Source: an uncultured Eubacterium sp. (GTDB lineage Bacteria; Bacillota; Clostridia; Lachnospirales; Lachnospiraceae). Taken from it: 14,438 nt of DNA. Where the stretch lies: positions 1-14,438 of the forward strand of contig CAJTTQ010000064.1 of assembly GCA_910579145.1 (NCBI GenBank), written 5' to 3'. Under the pieces are notes generated by a model that had not been told where the DNA came from, did not search any database, and saw only the letters and a program-made list of their open reading frames with translations. Made by a program: the position numbers and the translations under genes. This document shows, one piece after another, positions 1 to 6,708 of the stretch. How positions within the stretch are numbered: the first letter of the stretch is position 1; every line of letters starts with the position of its first letter.

Positions 1-123
1 GTTTACATCCCCCTTTTTGTCTATCAGTTCACGGATCAACATTGTCTTATCTACAAAATAATATCCCGTTGTTATCAATTTCTCGAAATCATCCACGCCA
101 ATAGGTAATGGCTTTTGTTTCAT
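1..123 (-). CDS. AAA-ATPase-like / PD-(D/E)XK family protein, N-terminal fragment
   Basis: Reading leftwards from the ATG at 123-121, 41 codons stay open to the window edge. The peptide begins MKQKPLPIGVDDFEKLITTG and continues YYFVDKTMLIRELIDKKGDVN. The pattern 'LPIG..DFEKL...GYYFVDKT.LI.EL' is the characteristic N-terminus of the large bacterial family with an AAA-ATPase-like domain (Pfam AAA-ATPase_like, formerly with DUF1703) followed by a PD-(D/E)XK nuclease-like domain. The Walker A loop would lie just beyond the edge and is not seen. A GGAGG lies 9 bases before the ATG (complement of about 133-137), supporting this start. The family is common in many copies in Clostridia and Bacteroidetes; its role is unsettled, with a defence or mobile-element link often suspected. 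The gene is divergent from the glycan cluster and probably unrelated to it. Confidence 0.82.
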   Translation of the reverse strand, partial: MKQKPLPIGVDDFEKLITTGYYFVDKTMLIRELIDKKGDVN

Positions 124-266
124 GGTTTTATACCTCCATATTAACCGGATCCTGCCTCTTCAGAATATTCTTCATCCATTTTCTTAAAATCATTTTAGCA
201 TTCTCAATATTAAAAAACAACTAGAAATAATCTTCCCTGGCGAAAAAATGCAAATGAGAGGTGTGA
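124..266. other. AT-rich intergenic stretch
   Basis: No gene is supported here. It is noticeably more AT-rich than the cluster to the right and carries the ribosome binding site and presumably the promoter of the leftward ATPase gene. On the minus strand a 21-codon open frame (about 201 down to 136, MILRKWMKNILKRQDPVNMEV) ends inside the ribosome binding site of that gene. It is too short, and has no convincing ribosome binding site, to call as a gene. Confidence 0.5.
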
Positions 267-575
267 ATGCCTATGAGAGCGCAAACAAAAGAACTGATCA
301 AGTCCTGCATGCTGCTGATCTTCCAGTTCTTTTTGTTTTGGCGGGGTCGTAAATATCGCATTTGCATTTCTGTTTTACCAGTTATATACGAAGAAGTGGC
401 TGAGCCGTCGTGTGTAGTCGGTGGTATTTGTGCTGGCGGCGGTCCTTTGTAATATCACAACCGTATTTGGAATGAGAAATCTGGGCTGTCATGGGGGGCC
501 ATATCGCTGACGCTGGATACGGATGTCGTGTTACCGGTCATTTACACTGATTTTGTCTGGAAAACGGATTCTTAG
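267..575 (+). pseudogene. decayed small membrane-protein gene (remnant)
   Basis: An ATG at 267 with AGAGG five bases upstream opens a frame reading MPMRAQTKELIKSCMLLIFQ followed by FFLFW. At about 340 the hydrophobic reading jumps to another frame (346 onward: VVNIAFAFLFYQLYTKKW, then LSRRV). That frame hits an amber codon at 415-417 and continues as SVVFVLAAVLCNITTVFGM. Near 480 it jumps back to the first frame (GLSWGAISLTLDTD, then VVLPVIYTDFVWKTDS) and ends at TAG 573-575. Stitched together this would be a protein of about 100 residues with two or three hydrophobic segments. The continuity of membrane-like sequence across the lesions suggests a broken gene rather than random sequence. I do not recognise the family. 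Sequencing error is unlikely to give three lesions. An intact short ORF (267-452, 61 codons) exists but its second half looks out of frame. Confidence 0.4.
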
Positions 576-583
576 TGTTTCTC

Positions 584-611
584 TTGATAAATATCCCAAA
601 TCTGTTATAAT
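584..611 (+). promoter_or_regulatory. sigma-A-type promoter of the membrane-glycan cluster
   Basis: TTGATA (584-589) and a perfect TATAAT (606-611) are separated by 16 bases, and TG sits one base before the -10 box (603-604), giving an extended -10. Transcription would start near 618, leaving a leader of about 70 bases before the ATG at 691. It is the only strong promoter-like sequence between the decayed gene and the YfhO gene, and it marks the left border of the cluster. Confidence 0.75.
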
Positions 612-622
612 AAGGAAGTACA

Positions 623-644
623 GGGGTTTGAATCGTGATACCCC
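623..644 (+). other. small hairpin in the 5' leader
   Basis: GGGGT at 623-627 pairs perfectly with ACCCC at 640-644 across a 12-base loop, just after the expected transcription start. The stem is only five base pairs and is followed by AAAA, not a T run, so it is not a terminator on this strand. It could help stabilise the mRNA 5' end or be chance. Confidence 0.2.
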
Positions 645-690
645 AAAATACATATGCTAAATATACGGGATCAGTCAGGAGGAAAAAAGG

Positions 691-3447
691 ATGTTTTATA
701 CGCGCGGCACGAGAGGGAACCTTATAAAAATATCATCGGTAACACTTTTTCTTCTCGTCCCCGTACTTCTCTACCTCCCTTATCTGGTGAACGGCAGCGA
801 GGTGCCGGGGACGACAGATCTCGTTCAATATGCGGTTGATACGAAATACACGGTTTGGTGCCTGCAAAACGGCGGACTGCCGAAGTGGAACCACTATTTG
901 TCGAACGGGATCCCGCAGGCGGGCATCCTGAATTTTTATATCATCGCCGATCTGTTTTTCCTTCTGCCGGTCAAAGAAGCAGTACTAATGTTTTTTATGT
1001 TCCATCTGTTCATCGGCGGGCTTTTCTTTTATTTGTATTTGCGCGAGTGCAGATGCCAGGCGTTGGTTTCCCTTGTATTTGCTGTTATTTTCCAGTGTTC
1101 GGTTCAGATCAATGGGATGCGGCGGATGCACCCGGGCATTATCGCTGCCATCTGCCTGTTTCCAGTCATTATGTTTTTCGTCAGGAAATTTTTTAATACG
1201 GGGCGTACGGGATGGCTCTGCCTGTCGGCGGCTGTGTGCGCGGTGCAGGCTTCGTCGATGCAGCAGTATAGTATCTATGCGTGCCTTGTTCTGGCTGTCT
1301 ATATTCTTCTCTTTTGTATCCATGAACAATACAAAGGAATCGAGATCGTAAAAAAAGGTATCCTGTGGGTGGCTGTGTATGCCGGGGTATTTGCGTATGT
1401 GCTGCTGCCTGTGGCCAGTGTGCTGCGTGAGTATTCGGAGCACGGTTCTTCTTCGATCTCATTTGGAACGTTTTGCAGTTTTTCGGTGCATCCGGTGAAG
1501 CTCATACAGATGATCCTGCCGGACTTTTTTGGAGAGCGCTATATGCCGCTTGGGATATTCCATTCATCGGAAATGGATATTGAGTTATATCTTGGGATAT
1601 TTGTGCTCATACTGGCCGCCGCAGCGATCCGGGGAAGCAGGCGGTTTGAGGTGAGAGCCGGGTTTTTCTGCGCCGTGTTTGCTTTTGCGTACGCGGCCGT
1701 AGCGCATATTCCGGGGTTGAATCAGCTCGTGTACAGGCTGCCTTTGCTCGGAGGTTTTCGCTGCGCGGGGAGGATGCTGTATATTTTCTATTTCTTTGTA
1801 TTTTCGCTCGCCGCGTTCGGACTGAACGATTCGTTTGGCAGCGCTGGGTTTGAAGGGCGGACAAAGTGGATGAAGAAGATGGCGGGCGTGATCGTAAAGG
1901 GTATCGCCCTGTGTTTCGCGGCCGGCCTGTTTTATACGTGTTTTGCGGTCGAACCGGAGCAGCGGGTGCAGTACTTTTCGGATCTGCACCAAAAGTTCTT
2001 CCTTCCCCTCTGTTATGCGGGGATCATTTTTGCAGTCGTCCTGTGTTTGGGGAAAGAAAAGATCGCAGGCCGGGTGTTTTCGATGCGGTGGAAACGGTAT
2101 GCGGCGTGCGCGGCCGTTCTGGCTGTCACACTGGCAGAGGTGCTGCCGTACAGCCTGGATGCGGAGACGACGGATCTGGCGCAGGTGTGGGACGCCGATG
2201 AGACGGTTGAGAGGCTGATGAAAGACGATGGGAATTATAAAATATGGACGGCGCTCGACTACGTGCAGCCGGCATATGTAAACGCGGTCTCTCAGAACAA
2301 GAACCTGATCTATGGCTTTGATGCCATCAATGCGTATACGGCATTTAACAATCCGCTCATGTTCCGCTATTTTAAAAATCTGGAAGGGGACGGGGCGGAA
2401 ATGAACTCGTCCGGCTTGGCGTCAGGGTCGGTCAATGCCCTAACGAATTTAGTATTTCAAAACGATCTTTTGTCCATGATGGGAGTTAGGTATATTTTGG
2501 ACGAAAGCGGTGTGATCGAACGCGTTCACGGACGGACATTTAATAGGAAGAAAGAGGCTGTGCCGGTAGTTTCCGGCGGGAATCTGAACATAGACTTGGG
2601 GACTGACGGAGGAGTGAAGGAAGTGGCAGGCGGTCTCCAGGGCAATGTCTGCTATAAGATCCATTTTACGATAAATGAGGAAGATAACAGACATCTGACG
2701 TATCTGGCGGTCGATCTGTACGGCGGCGTAAATTATGATCTGGAGTCCCAGCATATAGGTATCCCCGCGACGAGGGAGGATAACGAATACGAAGCGTATC
2801 TGTTCTCGGATTACGCGGAACTGGCGAATGAAGATATCCGTATGAGGATCCTCGTGCAGGCGGAGGATGGCGTGGCAGCAGTCCGCGTAGAGGACTGTGA
2901 CGTGACGATGTATGAGCTGACGGAGACATATCGGTGTGTGGGTGAGGATGAAAAAGGGACGAAGATCTATGAGAATCCGAATGCGAAAGAACTACTTTAT
3001 GTTCCAGAGCGCACAAAGCGGATGAAACGGTTTACGGATATTTATGATGAGTATGAGTCATACCGGCTCGATACGACAGCGTATGTGGACCGAGAGGGAA
3101 GCAGGCTTGGTGGCGTGAAGACAGACGTACATGTGTCGTCGTATGAGAATGATTCCGTGACAGCCGAGATCGTTTCAGACGGTGACACCTACGTATGCTT
3201 TTCGCAGAACTACTCGCCGCACTGGTCAGCAACGGTTGACGGTGTGGAACAGAAGGTGGATATGGTAAATGGCCTCATCATGGGAATCGAGATACCGGAA
3301 GGGAAGCATACGGTAGTGTTTACGTATCGGGATCGTTCCTACGAGGCGGGAGCTGCGGTGACGGGGGTGACGGTTATCGTGCTGGCGGGCGGTATCCTGA
3401 TCGGAAGACGGCGGCGAAAACGGCAGAAACAAACTGGCATGAAGTGA
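691..3447 (+). CDS. YfhO-family polytopic membrane protein (putative GT-C-like glycosyltransferase)
   Basis: This 918-residue protein has the plan of the YfhO family (Pfam YfhO): about a dozen hydrophobic helices over roughly residues 11-485, a large extracytoplasmic region (about 490-885) and a final helix (about 889-908) ending in a basic tail GRRRRKRQK. The first outer loop has the family-type features D43 plus 'GLPKWN' (62-67) and 'SNGIP'. Another family-like spot is 'GGFRCAGRM' (354-362). The C-terminus contains 'CFSQNYSPHWSATVDG', the closing beta domain seen in YfhO proteins. In Gram-positives YfhO proteins are linked to glycosylation of lipoteichoic or wall polymers using undecaprenyl-linked sugars; the substrate here is unknown. 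AGGAGG at 677-682, 8 bases before the ATG, fixes the start. It is transcribed from the promoter at 584-611; a second promoter follows it, so it may be partly uncoupled from the genes downstream. No terminator hairpin is visible after the stop. Confidence 0.85.
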   Translation: MFYTRGTRGNLIKISSVTLFLLVPVLLYLPYLVNGSEVPGTTDLVQYAVDTKYTVWCLQNGGLPKWNHYLSNGIPQAGILNFYIIADLFFLLPVKEAVLMFFMFHLFIGGLFFYLYLRECRCQALVSLVFAVIFQCSVQINGMRRMHPGIIAAICLFPVIMFFVRKFFNTGRTGWLCLSAAVCAVQASSMQQYSIYACLVLAVYILLFCIHEQYKGIEIVKKGILWVAVYAGVFAYVLLPVASVLREYSEHGSSSISFGTFCSFSVHPVKLIQMILPDFFGERYMPLGIFHSSEMDIELYLGIFVLILAAAAIRGSRRFEVRAGFFCAVFAFAYAAVAHIPGLNQLVYRLPLLGGFRCAGRMLYIFYFFVFSLAAFGLNDSFGSAGFEGRTKWMKKMAGVIVKGIALCFAAGLFYTCFAVEPEQRVQYFSDLHQKFFLPLCYAGIIFAVVLCLGKEKIAGRVFSMRWKRYAACAAVLAVTLAEVLPYSLDAETTDLAQVWDADETVERLMKDDGNYKIWTALDYVQPAYVNAVSQNKNLIYGFDAINAYTAFNNPLMFRYFKNLEGDGAEMNSSGLASGSVNALTNLVFQNDLLSMMGVRYILDESGVIERVHGRTFNRKKEAVPVVSGGNLNIDLGTDGGVKEVAGGLQGNVCYKIHFTINEEDNRHLTYLAVDLYGGVNYDLESQHIGIPATREDNEYEAYLFSDYAELANEDIRMRILVQAEDGVAAVRVEDCDVTMYELTETYRCVGEDEKGTKIYENPNAKELLYVPERTKRMKRFTDIYDEYESYRLDTTAYVDREGSRLGGVKTDVHVSSYENDSVTAEIVSDGDTYVCFSQNYSPHWSATVDGVEQKVDMVNGLIMGIEIPEGKHTVVFTYRDRSYEAGAAVTGVTVIVLAGGILIGRRRRKRQKQTGMK

Positions 3448-3489
3448 TTTCCGGCAGTTTCCAACCTTACTTAATTTTAGCAAAAACGG

Positions 3490-3518
3490 TTGACAGAATC
3501 AACTTTGTAAATTATACT
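3490..3518 (+). promoter_or_regulatory. internal sigma-A-type promoter
   Basis: A consensus TTGACA (3490-3495) and TATACT (3513-3518) are 17 bases apart in the 110-base gap between the YfhO gene and the next gene. Transcription would start near 3525, about 33 bases before the ATG at 3558. A short inverted repeat, GTTGA (3489-3493) and TCAAC (3499-3503), overlaps the -35 box and could be an operator half-site pair, though five bases per arm is weak. This promoter would drive the second membrane protein and the rfbG/rfbH operon independently of the first gene. Confidence 0.8.
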
Positions 3519-3557
3519 AATGGTTATGTGACTTGCAGATAATGAGAGGAGATTTTC

Positions 3558-5609
3558 ATGAAAAAGTATGCGATGGGACATAAAAAAGAAGTACTAGCAG
3601 GGGGAATCTTGTGTTTGCAGCTTCTCGTTATCATCGTTTACAATTTAACCATGCTCCGGTATCAGGCGGATTATGATTCGAGCAGCGGCATGCTGCAGAT
3701 GGTGGAGATTTGGAGAAAAAAGACACTTTTGATCCCGGACTGGGAGTATCAGACGACGGTGGGATGGGACATTCCACTTCTTTTTGCCGTTCCGTTTTAC
3801 GGGATCACAAAAAATGTGTTTTTATCCCTGGGGATCGCGGATAATCTGTTTGTGATCGTTTATGCTCTTTTGGTATTTGATATATTGAAAAAGAATCATG
3901 TCTCCACGGGCAATCGTTTTGTCGCTTTGATCGCTCTTTTTACACCGTATACGGTAGGTCAGTTAGGATATCTGCCGATGATGTTCATCGGGACGGCTTC
4001 ATACGCGGTAAAAGTACTGATCCCGCTTCTGCTGATCGATCTTATTCTTGAATTGGAACAGGGGACGCGGGTGAAAAAAATGATCGTACGGCTTGTGTTC
4101 CTGATGTTGTTTTCGGTTTTGTCCGGGATTTCTTCCGGTGTTTATATGCTTGCGTGTGGTGTGTTCCCGGTGATGTTTTATCTCGTGTTGAGGGTGCTGC
4201 GCAGAGGTTCGCTGAAATGGCTTGTTTCTGGGCCGATGATTTTGACGGCAGCGACCGCGGCCGCTTTTGTGGTCGGGATCGTCGCGGCAGGTTTTCTCGC
4301 CTTTGAGAACCATTCGACTTCCATGCAGCTTCTGCCGGGAACGAGACTGGCGGAAAACGCGCTGCATTGTTTCGTGGGAATTTGGGAACTGTTTGGGGCC
4401 GTGCGGGAAACTGTATCGCCGCAAGTGCTTTCCAAAGATGGTTTTATCTGTTTGTTTGGCGTTTTGATCACAGCGCTTCTCCTGTTTTCGATCGTCTACT
4501 ACGGGATCCGTGTCCTGATGGGGAAGGAAAAGCGGACGGCTGTCGGCATCGTTGTGTGCATCAATTTTGTCAATATGTGCGTGCTGTTATTGACGGAAAC
4601 GACATATTCGGCGCAGACGTTTGAGTACCGCTATCATGTCGTGTCGATGATTCCGAGTATGCTCCTTCTCGGCATGTTTGTCCAGGAGATCACGCAGAAA
4701 TGGAATACACTGAGCCGGAGAACGGCGCTCACCCTGATCGTCTTTTCCTGTATGGCTATCAGCGCTTCGAATTTTAAGAATCTGTATGCGGAAGCGGATA
4801 CGGGGATCATCAATGAGCTGAGTAAGATTACAGATCTGGCCCGAAAGCATGATGTCGGGTTGATCTATGTGAATGCGGGCGATGAAAAGAGCATGGAAGC
4901 GGGCAGGATCCTCCGGGTGAGTGATTTTGACCGGAATATTGTCACCATAACAGCGGAAAACCGTGCGGTCGGTTGGGGAGCGAGCATGAGATATTTTGAG
5001 AATGGCCAGTATGAGGGCCCGATCATGATCATGTCAACGGATCAAAACTGGAAAAAACTGCCCCCATATTTGACGGGTAAAATGGAGAAAATAGGAAAGG
5101 TTTTAAATTATAGATTATATCTGTGCGATGAAAATATCATCGACTGTTCTACGAACTTACCGAAAAGGCCGGGGGAAAAAGCCGTAGATTTTCCGTATTC
5201 ACCGTGGTATACCATCTACGGGAACATCAATGACAGCGGCGAACTGGAAGTGGGAAAAAACGAAGACATCGTTATGTATGGTTCCATGGTGGAACCAGCC
5301 GATGGGAAGTTTCGTATCCGTCTTTCTTACCGGCTGGATGCGGCTTCGGGTATAAAAAAAGGGCAGAAGGCGGGAACCTTTGGGATATATTCCGAGGATG
5401 ATGACATTAAGGGACAGGTCGATATCATCGCGGGTGAGGAGTGTGTTCTGGAGGATGTAGCAATCGCGGAGGACATGGGAATGCTCCATTACTCCGTGGT
5501 GGCTGAGCGGGATTCCGGGTTGATCCTGCAGTCGATCACGGCAGAAAACAGAACAGGAACGAACGAATGGCAAACGAAAGGCAGGAGAGAGGAGCGAGCA
5601 CATGGTTGA
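3558..5609 (+). CDS. polytopic membrane protein of unknown family, GT-C-like layout
   Basis: The 683-residue product has about ten hydrophobic helices between residues 12 and 403 and then a long non-membrane C-terminus. The first loop reads 'DYDSSSGMLQMVEIW' (38-52) followed by 'LLIPDWEY' (57-64), a type of acidic first loop seen in GT-C-like proteins, where an acidic residue in that loop is catalytic. A late 'FEYRYH' (355-360) before a helix resembles the 'RY' motif that closes many GT-C membrane domains. Residues about 405-540 look like an alpha/beta module and about 550-675 like a beta sandwich, probably outside the cell. AGAGGAG at 3545-3551 supports the start. The stop overlaps the rfbG start by 8 bases, so translation is probably coupled. 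I do not recognise a named family; a glycosyl- or phosphoglycosyl-transfer role is inferred from layout and neighbours. Confidence 0.85.
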   Translation: MKKYAMGHKKEVLAGGILCLQLLVIIVYNLTMLRYQADYDSSSGMLQMVEIWRKKTLLIPDWEYQTTVGWDIPLLFAVPFYGITKNVFLSLGIADNLFVIVYALLVFDILKKNHVSTGNRFVALIALFTPYTVGQLGYLPMMFIGTASYAVKVLIPLLLIDLILELEQGTRVKKMIVRLVFLMLFSVLSGISSGVYMLACGVFPVMFYLVLRVLRRGSLKWLVSGPMILTAATAAAFVVGIVAAGFLAFENHSTSMQLLPGTRLAENALHCFVGIWELFGAVRETVSPQVLSKDGFICLFGVLITALLLFSIVYYGIRVLMGKEKRTAVGIVVCINFVNMCVLLLTETTYSAQTFEYRYHVVSMIPSMLLLGMFVQEITQKWNTLSRRTALTLIVFSCMAISASNFKNLYAEADTGIINELSKITDLARKHDVGLIYVNAGDEKSMEAGRILRVSDFDRNIVTITAENRAVGWGASMRYFENGQYEGPIMIMSTDQNWKKLPPYLTGKMEKIGKVLNYRLYLCDENIIDCSTNLPKRPGEKAVDFPYSPWYTIYGNINDSGELEVGKNEDIVMYGSMVEPADGKFRIRLSYRLDAASGIKKGQKAGTFGIYSEDDDIKGQVDIIAGEECVLEDVAIAEDMGMLHYSVVAERDSGLILQSITAENRTGTNEWQTKGRREERAHG

Positions 5610-6660
5610 TCTAACATTTTTTAAAGGAAAGAGAGTGCTGGTGACCGGTCATACTGGATTTAAGGGAACGTGGATGTGCCGGACGCTAATTCTGGCGGGG
5701 GCGGATGTGACAGGATATTCGCTGGAACCGCCGACGGATCCGAGCTTATTTCAGATGGCGGGAGTGGAGGAGAAGATGAATTCCGTGATCGGGGATATCC
5801 GTGATCTGGACAAGCTGTCCCAGGTGTTTGGGGAAACGAAACCGGAAATCGTCATTCATCTGGCGGCACAGCCGATCGTGAGGGATTCGTACAAAGAACC
5901 TGTCTATACGTATGAGACAAATGTGATGGGGACGGTGAATATTTGCGAATGTGTGAGGAAACAAGAGAGTGTCAAAAGTTTTCTCAATGTCACGACGGAT
6001 AAAGTGTATGAAAATAAAGAATGGGAATGGGGATACCGTGAAAATGAACCTCTGGATGGTTACGATCCCTATTCAAACAGCAAGTCGTGTTCGGAGTTAG
6101 TGACGCACAGCTATAAAAACTCGTTTTTTACCGATGGGCGCGTGGCGGTATCGACTGCGAGAGCCGGAAATGTCATCGGCGGCGGTGATTTTGCGAACGA
6201 CCGCATCATACCGGACTGTGTGCGGGCCGCGAAGGAGAAAAGGGACATCATTATCCGAAATCCGTTTTCGACCCGGCCGTACCAGCATGTGCTCGAACCG
6301 GTCATCGCGTATTTGATGATCGTAAAGGAACAGTATGAAAATCCGGACTATCAGGGATATTATAATGTGGGGCCGGATGAGACGGACTGTGTGACGACAG
6401 GCGATCTGGCGGAAATGTTTGTCGAGCGCTGGGGAGACGGCTTGAAATGGATCAACGAGTATGACGGCGGCCCCCACGAGGCGAACTTTTTGAAACTTGA
6501 CTGCTCCAAGCTGAAAACGACGTTTGGCTGGAAGCCGAGGTGGACCGTGGCGGAGGCGCTCGATAAGACAGTAGAGTGGACGAAGGCTTATTTCGCGGAC
6601 GAAGATGTCGCGGAGGTCATGGACAGGCAGATCCGGGAATTTGTGGGATGCCAGGGGTAG
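5602..6660 (+). CDS. rfbG: CDP-glucose 4,6-dehydratase
   Basis: This 352-residue extended short-chain dehydrogenase/reductase should convert CDP-D-glucose to CDP-4-keto-6-deoxy-D-glucose in the cytoplasm (EC 4.2.1.45), using tightly bound NAD. The N-terminal 'VLVTGHTGFKGTW' carries the dinucleotide-binding glycines G16, G19 and G22. The HTGFKG wording is typical of the CDP-glucose rather than the dTDP-glucose enzyme. 'TTDKVYEN' (131-138) contains the catalytic T-D-K, and Y157 and K161 ('YSNSK') form the YxxxK pair. 'STRPYQHVLEP' (223-233) is the conserved sugar-nucleotide loop. Length matches the family (about 355). The start is supported by AGAGGAG (5588-5594). It overlaps the preceding gene by 8 bases and lies 48 bases before rfbH, its usual pathway partner. 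The cytidylyltransferase rfbF, often adjacent, is not in this window. 'ddhB' is a synonym. Confidence 0.96.
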   Translation: MVDLTFFKGKRVLVTGHTGFKGTWMCRTLILAGADVTGYSLEPPTDPSLFQMAGVEEKMNSVIGDIRDLDKLSQVFGETKPEIVIHLAAQPIVRDSYKEPVYTYETNVMGTVNICECVRKQESVKSFLNVTTDKVYENKEWEWGYRENEPLDGYDPYSNSKSCSELVTHSYKNSFFTDGRVAVSTARAGNVIGGGDFANDRIIPDCVRAAKEKRDIIIRNPFSTRPYQHVLEPVIAYLMIVKEQYENPDYQGYYNVGPDETDCVTTGDLAEMFVERWGDGLKWINEYDGGPHEANFLKLDCSKLKTTFGWKPRWTVAEALDKTVEWTKAYFADEDVAEVMDRQIREFVGCQG

Positions 6661-6708
6661 CGCGGACGTGTGGGGAAAGTAAAATCGACAGAGAAAGGAA
6701 AGAGTAAC

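Noticed and set aside
136..201. 21-codon minus-strand ORF just upstream of the AAA-ATPase-like gene (MILRKWMKNILKRQDPVNMEV)
   Set aside because: No convincing ribosome binding site, and it ends inside the next gene's ribosome binding site. It could be a leader peptide or a remnant, but the evidence is too thin.
654..839. 61-codon plus-strand ORF overlapping the start of the YfhO gene
   Set aside because: It overlaps the YfhO gene in another frame, lacks a good ribosome binding site, and its composition is that of an out-of-frame reading.
3448..3489. Terminator after the YfhO gene
   Set aside because: No GC-rich stem followed by a T run can be found, so readthrough into the next gene is possible.
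6670..6708. GTG start for rfbH, 13 codons upstream
   Set aside because: No ribosome binding site precedes it, and the lysine/serine-rich extension is unlike the usual RfbH N-terminus; the ATG at 6709 has a better site.
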